From: an uncultured Acidimicrobiaceae bacterium
GTDB taxonomy: Bacteria; Actinomycetota; Acidimicrobiia; Acidimicrobiales; Ilumatobacteraceae
Length of the DNA stretch: 34,820 bases
Assembly (NCBI GenBank): GCA_903919215.1
Contig: CAIXHI010000501.1
Coordinates: 1 to 34,820, forward strand
Direction: 5' to 3'
Each line of letters starts with the position of its first letter. The stretch's first letter is position 1. Shown in pieces: positions 25,812-34,502 of the stretch. Below the pieces are notes generated by a model. It had not been told where the DNA came from. It saw only the letters and a program-made list of their open reading frames with translations, and ran no database searches. Position numbers and translations under genes: made by a program.

Positions 25812-27368
25812 TCAGCCGATCGACTCGACGGAGGTCACCACGCCGGCCTCGACGGCCACGTTCACCCGTGAGGTGCTGTAGTCCTCGGTGACCATCAGCG
25901 ACTCGCCGTCACGCTTCACCACGCGCACCGTCCAGCCGAACTCGGAGGCGACCTTCGCGGCCTCGTCCTCGGCGACACCGGTGAGCACCTTCGTGGCCTC
26001 GGCCTGATCGACCGGCGCCGGCAGCGTCACCGCTGTGTCCGGGGTGGCACCGGTACTGGTGTCGACCGGAACCGGCTCGGTGGTGACACCCGTATCGGGC
26101 AGCTCGACGTACTGGTCGTCGACTGCGATCACCGTGTACACGCCACCGTCAGTGGACAGGAACGTGTACGCCGGCAGCAGCCACACGGTGCCGTCGACAT
26201 CCCACACCATCGTCAGGTCGACGCGTGCGTCGTTCAGGTGCACCGTGATCGGTTCCGGCGGCAGGTAGGTCTCGGGCACACAGTCGGCAGCAGGATCACA
26301 CACCGGGGAGTCGAGCGGCGGCGGAGCGATGACCGTCGGAGCGCCGCCGGTCGAACCGCTGGAGTCCGAGGACACGGCAGTGGTCTCGGGCGTGGCGGTC
26401 ACCGAGCGGGTGGAAGCGCCGCCGACCATGTCAGCGGCCATCCCCTTGGCCATCACGCCCGGGGCGCCGTAGTAGCCCATCCAGGCGCCGTCCTGCAGGC
26501 GAGTCAGCCCAGCGGCGGTTCCGACCAGCGGGTACTCGCCGGCCGGTTCGGGGGTTGCCAGCGAACCGGATGCCCAGGTGACTGCGCCTTCGGCACCGAA
26601 GCCGATGGAGATGCTGATCGGGCTGCGGTGCCCATCGAGCATCAAGAAGCCGGTGACGTTGGCACCCCACTCGTCGGCGTAGGTCTCGAACTCGTAGTCC
26701 GCAGCGTTGTAGCCGAGGTCGGCGAACAGCGCCTTGGCCTTCGCCAATGCGGCGGCCTTGGTGGGCACGCCGACCGGCGGCGCGGGCGTTTCACACGGCG
26801 CAGGTGTGATGACGATGGTGGATTCGGTGACCGAAGAATCGCTGCCGCTGCTGACCGGAGCATCGGGAACTGCGATCGGCTCTGCGGAGGTGCCACACCC
26901 GGCGCTGATGCTGCCGCCGGTGGTCGACGGATCCGGGTTGAACCACCAACTGACCATGCCGTCGACGCCGACGGTGATGCTGGCGCCGGTGTAGTCGGCC
27001 GAGCCGACCTGCCAGCCGCCACCCTGATCGGCCGGAACGGTGCGGACGTCACCCTTCACGCCCAGCACCTCGGCCATCGTGGCCACGCGGGCGGTGTCCA
27101 CCGACTGGCCAGCCGACAGCTTCCAGGCATTGCCGGTTGCGGCGAGGTCGGGCAAGGTGCCATCGACCACGAAGTTGAACGAGGTGAACGGCATCATCAT
27201 CTTGTCGGCGGCGGGAGCCCCAGCAGATTGTGTGCTGGAGCCAGCAGCGCCGATGTGGATGATGGCTGGCGCCGAGCCAGATGTGGTGGTGCGGGCGGCA
27301 TCACCGCAGCCGGACAGTCCAATGACGACTGCTGCGGCGACGAAGGCGAGGCGACGTGAGCGAAGCAT
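25812..27368 (-). CDS. large secreted lipoprotein of unknown function with a possible I78-inhibitor-like C-terminal region
   Basis: 518 aa; VVIGLSGCGDAA lipobox; repeated Ser/Thr/Val/Pro-rich spacers; C terminus EDEAAKVASEFGWTVRVVKRDGESLMVTEDYSTSRVNVAVEAGVVTSVESIG. Confidence 0.75.
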   Translation of the reverse strand: MLRSRRLAFVAAAVVIGLSGCGDAARTTTSGSAPAIIHIGAAGSSTQSAGAPAADKMMMPFTSFNFVVDGTLPDLAATGNAWKLSAGQSVDTARVATMAEVLGVKGDVRTVPADQGGGWQVGSADYTGASITVGVDGMVSWWFNPDPSTTGGSISAGCGTSAEPIAVPDAPVSSGSDSSVTESTIVITPAPCETPAPPVGVPTKAAALAKAKALFADLGYNAADYEFETYADEWGANVTGFLMLDGHRSPISISIGFGAEGAVTWASGSLATPEPAGEYPLVGTAAGLTRLQDGAWMGYYGAPGVMAKGMAADMVGGASTRSVTATPETTAVSSDSSGSTGGAPTVIAPPPLDSPVCDPAADCVPETYLPPEPITVHLNDARVDLTMVWDVDGTVWLLPAYTFLSTDGGVYTVIAVDDQYVELPDTGVTTEPVPVDTSTGATPDTAVTLPAPVDQAEATKVLTGVAEDEAAKVASEFGWTVRVVKRDGESLMVTEDYSTSRVNVAVEAGVVTSVESIG

Positions 27369-27484
27369 GGCGATCCTTTCGGGTCGGGGTGGTGGCGATC
27401 ACCACTCGGGCCATAGACGACCGCCGTGGTCCGCCCGGTTCCGAGAAATCTGAAATCTTTCGGGAATCGGCGCAGCGTTGTCGC

Positions 27485-28381
27485 TCAGGGACCACCGGCG
27501 ATGTCGGCGGCGTTGGCCAACCACGTGGCAATCGACGCTCGGGTCGACACGACCACAGCGGCATGCTCACGCTTCCAATCGTCGAACTTCACTCCGAGAA
27601 TCTGTGTCATTCGCGCGCTGTAGCCGAGGTCAGACCTGCACTCCAGATCGGCGGCCCGCATCGCGACTTCCCCGGCTGCCGGGGAGTCGCCAGGCCAAGT
27701 CGATCGCCACGGCTCAGTCGGGTCGGCGGCGGAGAATCCTGTGGCCTTCATGCACGCCGACCACTGCGAGTCGAGGGCGATGGCATCCGGATTCTCGGCG
27801 ACCGCGTTGATCCAACCATTGCGGGCGAGGTTGAAGTCGGCCAGACCGTCCAACAGACCAGTCGGCGAGCCGTAGACCGCTGTCGCTGCTTCGGCGAGAC
27901 AGCCCGTCGAGACGCCATCACCGCCCCACGCGTTCGCCGCACCCTTGGTCTGCTGCAGCCACTTGTCGACCACCGACGTTTGTTCGCCCACAGGGTTGGC
28001 TTGCCCGACGTGGTATCCCTCAGACGCAGGGCGACTTGCCGCGTTGTACACCTCGGACGGCGTGTAGACCTCGATCGGGAAGCTGTCAAACCCTGCTCGA
28101 TGCATGCACTCGACTCCAACCTTTGAATCTGCGTCGAAGAGCACCGAATAGTCCCCAGGCGAAATGCGCACCACCGCACCTACACCGGCCGGATCGTCCA
28201 CGATCATGCCGTAGACCAGATGCTCAAGCGGCATCGAGTGATCCACCGCCGCTCCAACGTCGACAGAGTGCGGAGCACTCTCCGCTGTCACAGCGGAGGT
28301 GACGGGCGACGCGGCGATCTGGTGATCGTCGCCGCACGACACGGCAAGGACGACCAACGCAACGAGGGGTGCGGTTCGCAT
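27485..28381 (-). CDS. secreted lipoprotein of unknown function
   Basis: MRTAPLVALVVLAVSCGDDHQ lipobox, SD AAAGGAG upstream. An in-frame ATG at 28426 (MTKELATTR...) also has a GGAGG upstream, so the start is uncertain. Confidence 0.75.
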   Translation of the reverse strand: MRTAPLVALVVLAVSCGDDHQIAASPVTSAVTAESAPHSVDVGAAVDHSMPLEHLVYGMIVDDPAGVGAVVRISPGDYSVLFDADSKVGVECMHRAGFDSFPIEVYTPSEVYNAASRPASEGYHVGQANPVGEQTSVVDKWLQQTKGAANAWGGDGVSTGCLAEAATAVYGSPTGLLDGLADFNLARNGWINAVAENPDAIALDSQWSACMKATGFSAADPTEPWRSTWPGDSPAAGEVAMRAADLECRSDLGYSARMTQILGVKFDDWKREHAAVVVSTRASIATWLANAADIAGGP

Positions 28382-28446
28382 CGATCTGCTCCTTTCAACT
28401 CTGGTAGTGGCGAGCTCTTTTGTCATGTGGTGTCGCCTCCGGATCA

Positions 28447-28782
28447 CGCGATGTACACCGGCGGACAACCGCCGTAGGCAGCGATGTCGGACCCTCTCAC
28501 CACTTGCTCCGCACGGACCCGCGACACGGCACCGTTCGGGGTGTAGACCCAGTTGGTGCTGTATTAGTCGAGCCACATCGACGCCCCGGACCACCACGTG
28601 CCCGAGTAGACACACATGTACCGGTAGGTGCTGCTGAGGTGACGATTTCGCGCCATGACGAGTGGGTAAGGGCTCTCATACATCGCCGGATACGTCACCC
28701 GGTAGTACATGTTGCCCTCCCAGTAGGCGGGGTCGGAGACGATCGGACCCTGCTCCGCATAGACGTCTCGCCTCCTCCGCAC
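28447..28782 (-). pseudogene. small Tyr/Trp-rich gene apparently interrupted by an in-frame TAA
   Basis: GTG(28782) reads MRRRRDVYAEQGPIVSDPAYWEGNMYYRVTYPAMYESPYPLVMARNRHLSSTYRYMCVYSGTWWSGASMWLD*(28564-28566), then continues in frame as YSTNWVYTPNGAVSRVRAEQVVRGSDIAAYGGCPPVYIA*. Third codon positions are GC-rich on both sides of the TAA. Confidence 0.4.
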
Positions 28783-28802
28783 TTCTGAACCTTCGTTCAG
28801 AA
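28783..28802. promoter_or_regulatory. perfect 8-4-8 palindrome at the 5' end of the small ORF (operator candidate)
   Basis: TTCTGAAC-CTTC-GTTCAGAA. Confidence 0.55.
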
Positions 28803-28904
28803 TACACCCCCCAAGATTGAAGTCAACCCACGTCCTGCGGAGGTGACACGACGACGGCGTTCAAGGGCGCGGCAACCCGATCTGTTTTGCGCGATCGGCA
28901 TATC

Positions 28905-30098
28905 TCAGTCGAGCGTGACGAGTGCGTCGACGAACTCGGTCGGGTCGAAGGCGACGAGATCGTGAATCGTCTCACCCAGGCCGACGAGCTTCACCGGCAA
29001 GCCAAGCTCGGTTTCGATCGCGAACACGATGCCGCCCTTGGCCGAGCCGTCGAGCTTGGTGAGCACCACACCGGTGACACCCGAGCCATCCGTGCCCACG
29101 TTCGTGGCAGCACCGAATTCGCGGGCCTGCGCGAGACCGTTCTGGCCGGTGGTGGCATCGATGACCAGCAGCACCTCGGTGACCCGACCGCGGCCCTTCT
29201 CGGCGACGCGGCGCACCTTGCGCAGTTCGTCCATCAGGTTCGTCTTGGTGTGTAGGCGCCCGGCTGTGTCGGCCAGCACCAGTTGGATACCCTTCGCTGC
29301 GGCGCGCTCGATGCCGTCGAAGATGACCGAGCTGGGGTCGCCACCTTCCTTGCCGCGCACGATTTCGGCGCCGCTGCGTTCGGCCCACGTGGTGAGCTGC
29401 TCGGCGGCCGCGGCGCGGAATGTGTCGCCTGCCGCCATCAGCACGCTGACACCGGACTGTGCCTGCAGCGCAGCAACTTTGCCGATGGTGGTGGTCTTGC
29501 CCACGCCGTTGACGCCCACGAACAACCACACATTGGGCTCGTCGGCCGCACCCGGTACGAGGTGCAACGAGCGGTCGGCACCATCGAGGCGCGACACCAT
29601 CTCCGCCTGCAGCGCATCGAGCAGCTGACCAGGCTCGGTGATCTCCTTGGCCTTCACCCGGGTACGCAGCCCGTTCAACAGTTCGTCGGTGACGCGCACG
29701 CCGACATCGGCGCGCAGCAGTGCTTCTTCGAGGTCGTCCCACGTGTCGCTGGTGATACCGGTGCGGGCACGGATGCCGAGCAGCGTGCCAGTGAGTGCCG
29801 AGCGGGCCTTCGCCATACGCGAACGGAACGTCGGCCGCTCGCCGCCAAGGTCGACCGCTTCGGGGTGGTGCTCGCCATCCAGGTGCACCACCTCGGCCTC
29901 GGCCACCACCTGCAGGACCGCCTCGCGCACCGACTCGGCGATCGCGGCGACATCGGGAGCAACCGGCGCGGCCGGAGCAACGGGCGCGGCCGCGGTTCGC
30001 TGCTGCGCGGGGCGTGCGCCGCGACGTCGGTTCCAGAGCACCACGCCGACACCGAACACGAGCACTGCGGCAATGAGGACGAGATAGATGAACGTCAT
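28905..30098 (-). CDS. ftsY: signal recognition particle receptor FtsY
   Basis: N-terminal TM anchor; VWLFVGVNGVGKTTTIGKVAALQ, LVLADTAGRLHTKTNLMDELRKV, LTKLDGSAKGGIVFAIETELGLPVKLVGLGE. Confidence 0.98.
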   Translation of the reverse strand: MTFIYLVLIAAVLVFGVGVVLWNRRRGARPAQQRTAAAPVAPAAPVAPDVAAIAESVREAVLQVVAEAEVVHLDGEHHPEAVDLGGERPTFRSRMAKARSALTGTLLGIRARTGITSDTWDDLEEALLRADVGVRVTDELLNGLRTRVKAKEITEPGQLLDALQAEMVSRLDGADRSLHLVPGAADEPNVWLFVGVNGVGKTTTIGKVAALQAQSGVSVLMAAGDTFRAAAAEQLTTWAERSGAEIVRGKEGGDPSSVIFDGIERAAAKGIQLVLADTAGRLHTKTNLMDELRKVRRVAEKGRGRVTEVLLVIDATTGQNGLAQAREFGAATNVGTDGSGVTGVVLTKLDGSAKGGIVFAIETELGLPVKLVGLGETIHDLVAFDPTEFVDALVTLD

Positions 30099-30124
30099 TG
30101 GGGCGAGAGGCTATCTGTCGCCGG

Positions 30125-33100
30125 TCAGGCGTTGGAGGAGACGCGCTCGACGACGACCTTCGACGAGCCGCCCGGCTGCATCGTGACGCCCAGCAGGCTG
30201 TCGCCGGCTTCCATCGTGCGCTTCTGGTGGCTGACGATCAGCAGCTGCGCCTCGCGGCGGAACTCGTGGATCAGGCCCAGGAAGCGGTGCAGGTTCACGT
30301 CGTCGAGGGCGGCCTCGACTTCGTCCATCACGTAGAACGGCGACGGGCGGCTGCGGAACACGGCGAACAGGAACGCCAGCGCCGTGAGGCTGCGCTCGCC
30401 ACCGGACAGCAGCGACAGCTTCTTCACGTTCTTACCGCTGGGCTTGGCCTCGACCTCGATACCCGTGTTCAACAGGTCGTCGGGGTTGGTGAGGATCAGC
30501 CGGCCGACACCACCGGGGAACAACGTGGCGAACAGGCTGGTGAAGTGGGTGGACACATCGGCGAAGGCCGAGGAGAACACCGTCTGGATCTCGAGATCGA
30601 CGGCCTTGATGACGCGCATCAGGTCGCGGCGAGTGTTGCGCACGTCCTCGAGCTGCTCTTCCAGGAACTTGTGACGCTCCTGCAGTTCGTTGAACTCCTC
30701 CAGCGCCAGCGGGTTGATGGCACCCATCAGCCGCAGCTCACGCTCGAGGTCGCGCACCCGAGCGGCCGGGTTGGTGCCCTCGGGCACTTCCGGCAACTGC
30801 GCCTGCTCGGCGTACTCGGGTTCCAGGTCGTGGTCGCGACGCAGCGCCTCGACGGCACCCTCCAGGCGCATGCGCACCTCGGCCTCGTCGATCTCCACGC
30901 GGCGGCTGCGCTCGCGGTTCTCGTCCAGTTCCTTCTCCGCCGCCGCACGGCGCCGACGCAGACCTTCGAGCCGCTGGGCGACCGCGCGCACCTCATCGCT
31001 CTGCCGGCGACGGATCTCGAGCAGTTCGTTGTGGCGCACTTCCACGGAATGGCGGTGCACATCGACCAGCGCGGCGAGGCGTTCCACCGCCTGCAGACTG
31101 CGCTCAACGGCTTCTCGGCGCTGTGCTGCCTCCGCACGGGCGGCAGTGTCGGCTTCCAGGCGTCGCTCGGTCTCGACCAAGCGACGCTCGAGGAATGCCT
31201 GGCGCTCATGGAGGCCGGCGTTGCGCACCTCGAGATCCTTGCGGCGACCGTTGAGGATCGCCGTCTGCGCGTCGAGGCGAGCGCGAGCCTCGCCGCGAGC
31301 CTTGGCGGCCTCGGCCTCGGCGGCCTCGTCGGCCTCCAATGCGGGCACCAGCGACTCGAGTTCGACGATGCGGGCACGCTCGCGCTCGGCACGCTCCTCG
31401 GCGTCGCCCAGACCACGCTGGAGGGTCTCGGTCTCGGCCTGTACATCGCGACGCTCGGACTGCGAACGGGCCAGCGCCTCGCTGTTGGCGGTGAAGCCAG
31501 CATCGTGAGCGTCGAGCTTGCGGGTCAGTTCGTTCTCGTGCTGACGGGCCGCCTGCAGTTCTGCCTTCGCTCCGGCGAGCGCCGTATCGCGCTGGGCGAG
31601 TTCGGCCGCAGCGGCTGCAGAACGTTCCTGCGCCTCTTCCAGGGCAGCGGCCGTCGCGCCGCCACCGATGGCACCGATGCGCCAGCCAGAGGGGCCGAAG
31701 CGGCCACCGTCTGAGGTGACCACGACCGCGGCCGGGTTGGCCAGCGCGACGTCGAGCGCGGCTTCCCAGCCGGCGACGCGCACGGCGCTGCCGAGCACCG
31801 CGTCGAGCAGCGCCGGCACGCCGTCGTGGCGGCTGCGTACGTGCGGGCGAACGGCCTCGCCGCCCGACGGCGCACTGTTCGCTACACCGCCACGTGAACC
31901 GAGCGCGAGCACAGCACCGTGCACATTGCTGGCCTGCAGCGACTGCAGCGCACGTCGACCGGTGTCGGGGCTGGCGACGACGACGGCCTGCAACGCTTCA
32001 CCGAGTGCAGCCTCAACGGCAGACTCCCAGCCTTCGTCGATTTCGATCAGGTCGAGCAGCGTGCCCAGCACACCGTCGACGCCCGACAGGTGCTCTGCAC
32101 CAGCGCGAGCGCGGGCGCCTTCCAGCGCCTGGTTCAGCGCCTCGGCACGGGCCTTCCACCGCGACGCCTCCTCGGCGGTCACCTGGCGGGAAGCGACCAT
32201 CGAGTCGTGCGCCGCGTCAGCAGCGATACGCCGCGCCTCGGCGGCCTCGACATCGGCAACCAGCGCTGCCTCGGCGGCCTGAGCAGACTCGCACTCGGCA
32301 CGCAGCCGTTCGCACTCACCCTCCAGCCGTTCGGCCTTCTGTTGCAGCGCTTCGACGCGGGCGCGCTGCCGACGCAGATCGCCATCGGCCCGTTCGAGGC
32401 TGGTGCGCATGCTGCGCAACTCGCCACGCACCTCCGCTGCCGCGCTGGCAGCAGACGTGCTGTTGGAGATGCCTTCGATCGACGCCATCGTCTCGCGTCG
32501 TTGTTCGGCGAAGGTGCCCTCTTCGGCAGCGAGTGTCTCTGCCTCGGGACCGACCGCAGCGAGGTCGGCTTCCACGGACGTGAGTTCGTCGCGCAGGCGC
32601 TGCGCCTCACCTTCGAGGTTGGCGACGACACCCGAGTCCATCAGTTGGCCACGGTCGCGCTCCATCGAGCGGCGCCGCTCGACCAGCACGGCGGCAATGC
32701 CGCGGGCACGTTCACGCAACTGCTCGACACGCACCATCTCATCGCTGAGGTCGGTGTCGCCGCGCGCAGTGAGTTCCGCCTCGGCAGCCAGCACGCCGGT
32801 GTCGAGAACGGCGAGTTCGGTGCGCAGTTCCTGCTCGCTGGCAGTGAGTGTGATCCGCTCGCCAGCGAGTGCTGTGAGACGCGCTCGTTGCGACGAGATC
32901 TCGCGTCCAGAGAGGAAGATCTTCAGCGCGTTCAGTTCGGCAACGAGGTCGCCGTGGCGCCGGGCCGCATCGGCCTGCCGCTCGAGCGGACGCAACTGGC
33001 GGCGAACTTCACGAAGCAGATCCTGGACACGCAGCAGGCTGGCCTCGGTGGCGTCGAGTCGGCGTTCGGCCTTCTCCTTGCGGCGGCGGTACTTCAGCAC

Positions 33101-33598
33101 GCCGGCGGCTTCCTCGATGATGCCGCGACGGTCTTCGGGGCGGGCGTTCAGCACCGCATCGATCTGCCCCTGGCTGACGATGACGTGCTGCTGACGGCCG
33201 ACACCGGCATCACTGAGCAGTTCCTGCACATCGAGCAGGCGGCAGTTGACGCCGTTGATCGCGTACTCGCTCTCGCCGGTGCGGAACAGGGTGCGCGAGA
33301 CGGTGACCTCGGTGAACTCGATCGGCAGCAGACCCGCCGAGTTGTCGAGCGTCAGCGTGACCTCGGCGCGACCGAGCGCCGGGCGCTTGGCCGTACCAGC
33401 GAAAATCACATCGTCCATCTTCTGGCTGCGCACCGCACTGGGCGCCTGGGCACCCAGCACCCAGGCAATGGCGTCGACCACGTTCGACTTGCCCGACCCG
33501 TTCGGACCGACGACAACAGTGACGCCCGGCTCCAACTGGAGCGTGGTGGCGTCGGCGAACGACTTGAAACCTTTGAGGGTGAGCGACTTCAGAAACAC
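30125..33598 (-). CDS. smc: chromosome segregation protein SMC
   Basis: MFLKSLTLKGFKSFADATTLQLEPGVTVVVGPNGSGKSNVVDAIAWVLG, coiled coils with hinge, KKLSLLSGGERSLTALAFLFAVFRSRPSPFYVMDEVEAALDDVN; GTG start. Confidence 0.98.
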   Translation of the reverse strand: MFLKSLTLKGFKSFADATTLQLEPGVTVVVGPNGSGKSNVVDAIAWVLGAQAPSAVRSQKMDDVIFAGTAKRPALGRAEVTLTLDNSAGLLPIEFTEVTVSRTLFRTGESEYAINGVNCRLLDVQELLSDAGVGRQQHVIVSQGQIDAVLNARPEDRRGIIEEAAGVLKYRRRKEKAERRLDATEASLLRVQDLLREVRRQLRPLERQADAARRHGDLVAELNALKIFLSGREISSQRARLTALAGERITLTASEQELRTELAVLDTGVLAAEAELTARGDTDLSDEMVRVEQLRERARGIAAVLVERRRSMERDRGQLMDSGVVANLEGEAQRLRDELTSVEADLAAVGPEAETLAAEEGTFAEQRRETMASIEGISNSTSAASAAAEVRGELRSMRTSLERADGDLRRQRARVEALQQKAERLEGECERLRAECESAQAAEAALVADVEAAEARRIAADAAHDSMVASRQVTAEEASRWKARAEALNQALEGARARAGAEHLSGVDGVLGTLLDLIEIDEGWESAVEAALGEALQAVVVASPDTGRRALQSLQASNVHGAVLALGSRGGVANSAPSGGEAVRPHVRSRHDGVPALLDAVLGSAVRVAGWEAALDVALANPAAVVVTSDGGRFGPSGWRIGAIGGGATAAALEEAQERSAAAAAELAQRDTALAGAKAELQAARQHENELTRKLDAHDAGFTANSEALARSQSERRDVQAETETLQRGLGDAEERAERERARIVELESLVPALEADEAAEAEAAKARGEARARLDAQTAILNGRRKDLEVRNAGLHERQAFLERRLVETERRLEADTAARAEAAQRREAVERSLQAVERLAALVDVHRHSVEVRHNELLEIRRRQSDEVRAVAQRLEGLRRRRAAAEKELDENRERSRRVEIDEAEVRMRLEGAVEALRRDHDLEPEYAEQAQLPEVPEGTNPAARVRDLERELRLMGAINPLALEEFNELQERHKFLEEQLEDVRNTRRDLMRVIKAVDLEIQTVFSSAFADVSTHFTSLFATLFPGGVGRLILTNPDDLLNTGIEVEAKPSGKNVKKLSLLSGGERSLTALAFLFAVFRSRPSPFYVMDEVEAALDDVNLHRFLGLIHEFRREAQLLIVSHQKRTMEAGDSLLGVTMQPGGSSKVVVERVSSNA

Positions 33599-33647
33599 GG
33601 TGCGCCGACCCTACTGGCCGCGACCCGAGGCTCCCAACAGGCAGCGA

Positions 33648-34490
33648 CTACTGCTGGCAGCGGGGGCAGAAATGGGTGCCGCGACCGCCGAACGTCACCT
33701 TGCGGATGTCGGCCTTGCCGCAGGTGATGCACCGCTGACCAGCGCGGTCGTAGACCCGGTGTGACAGCTGGAACCAACCGGCCACACCGTCGACGCCGAC
33801 GTACTGAGTGTCGGCCAGCGTGCTGCCTCCAGCCTCGATCGCGTCGCCCAGCACCTGCAGAATCGCGGCGTGCAGCTTGGTGACCTCGCGAGGTGTCACG
33901 CGATCCGACGGCCGGTCGTGACGCACACCGGCCAGATGCAGGCTCTCGTCACAGTAAATATTGCCGATGCCGGCGATCACGTGCTGATCCAGCAGCAGGG
34001 CCTTGATCTGGCGCGACCGACTGCGCAGCAGCGCAGCAAACTGGGCACGGGACAACCCGTCGGCGATCGGATCGACACCCATCTTCGCCAACTCAGGCAT
34101 CTGCTGCGCCACATGGGTCGGGTCGAACACCACGACCTCACCGAACGTGCGCGGGTCGATGAACCACAGTTCCTGGGCAGGCTCGCCCGACAGGTGCATC
34201 ACGACGTGCGTGTGCGGCGGGCGCTCCTCCCCCGCTGCGGCCACCAGCAGACGGCCGCTCATCCGCAGGTGCATCATCAGCTCGTCACCCGTGTCGAGCG
34301 GGCACAGCAGGTACTTCCCGCGCCGCTCGACCGACAGAACCGTCGCCCCGGTGAGTCCGTCGATCAGTGCCTGTTTCGAGGTGCGGCGCACGGTGCGCTC
34401 ACGGCCAACTTCGACGCGCTCGATGCGCCGCCCAGCGACCTGCGCCTGCAGACCGCGACGCACGGTCTCCACCTCGGGAAGTTCGGGCAT
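33648..34490 (-). CDS. mutM: formamidopyrimidine-DNA glycosylase
   Basis: MPELPEVETVRRGLQAQVAGRRIERVEV, IAGIGNIYCDESLHLAGVRHDRPS, C-terminal CITCGKADIRKVTFGGRGTHFCPRCQQ zinc finger. Confidence 0.97.
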   Translation of the reverse strand: MPELPEVETVRRGLQAQVAGRRIERVEVGRERTVRRTSKQALIDGLTGATVLSVERRGKYLLCPLDTGDELMMHLRMSGRLLVAAAGEERPPHTHVVMHLSGEPAQELWFIDPRTFGEVVVFDPTHVAQQMPELAKMGVDPIADGLSRAQFAALLRSRSRQIKALLLDQHVIAGIGNIYCDESLHLAGVRHDRPSDRVTPREVTKLHAAILQVLGDAIEAGGSTLADTQYVGVDGVAGWFQLSHRVYDRAGQRCITCGKADIRKVTFGGRGTHFCPRCQQ

Positions 34491-34502
34491 GTGGCCGGGC
34501 CG

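Noticed and set aside
26238-27359. 373-aa + strand ORF opposite the 518-aa lipoprotein
   Set aside because: Gly/Arg/His-rich shadow translation; the minus strand has a signal peptide and lipobox.
28564-28566. Recoding of the in-frame TAA (selenocysteine/pyrrolysine)
   Set aside because: UAA is not used for Sec (UGA) or Pyl (UAG); nonsense mutation or a genuine stop is simpler.
28877-28898. CCGATC-N10-GATCGG as ftsY terminator
   Set aside because: Only 6-bp arms with a 10-nt loop and no U-tract; too weak to call.
30098-33727. Very long + strand ORFs (538 and 602 aa) opposite smc
   Set aside because: Entirely antisense to a clear SMC coding sequence; Gln/Leu/Arg-rich shadow translation with no family motifs.
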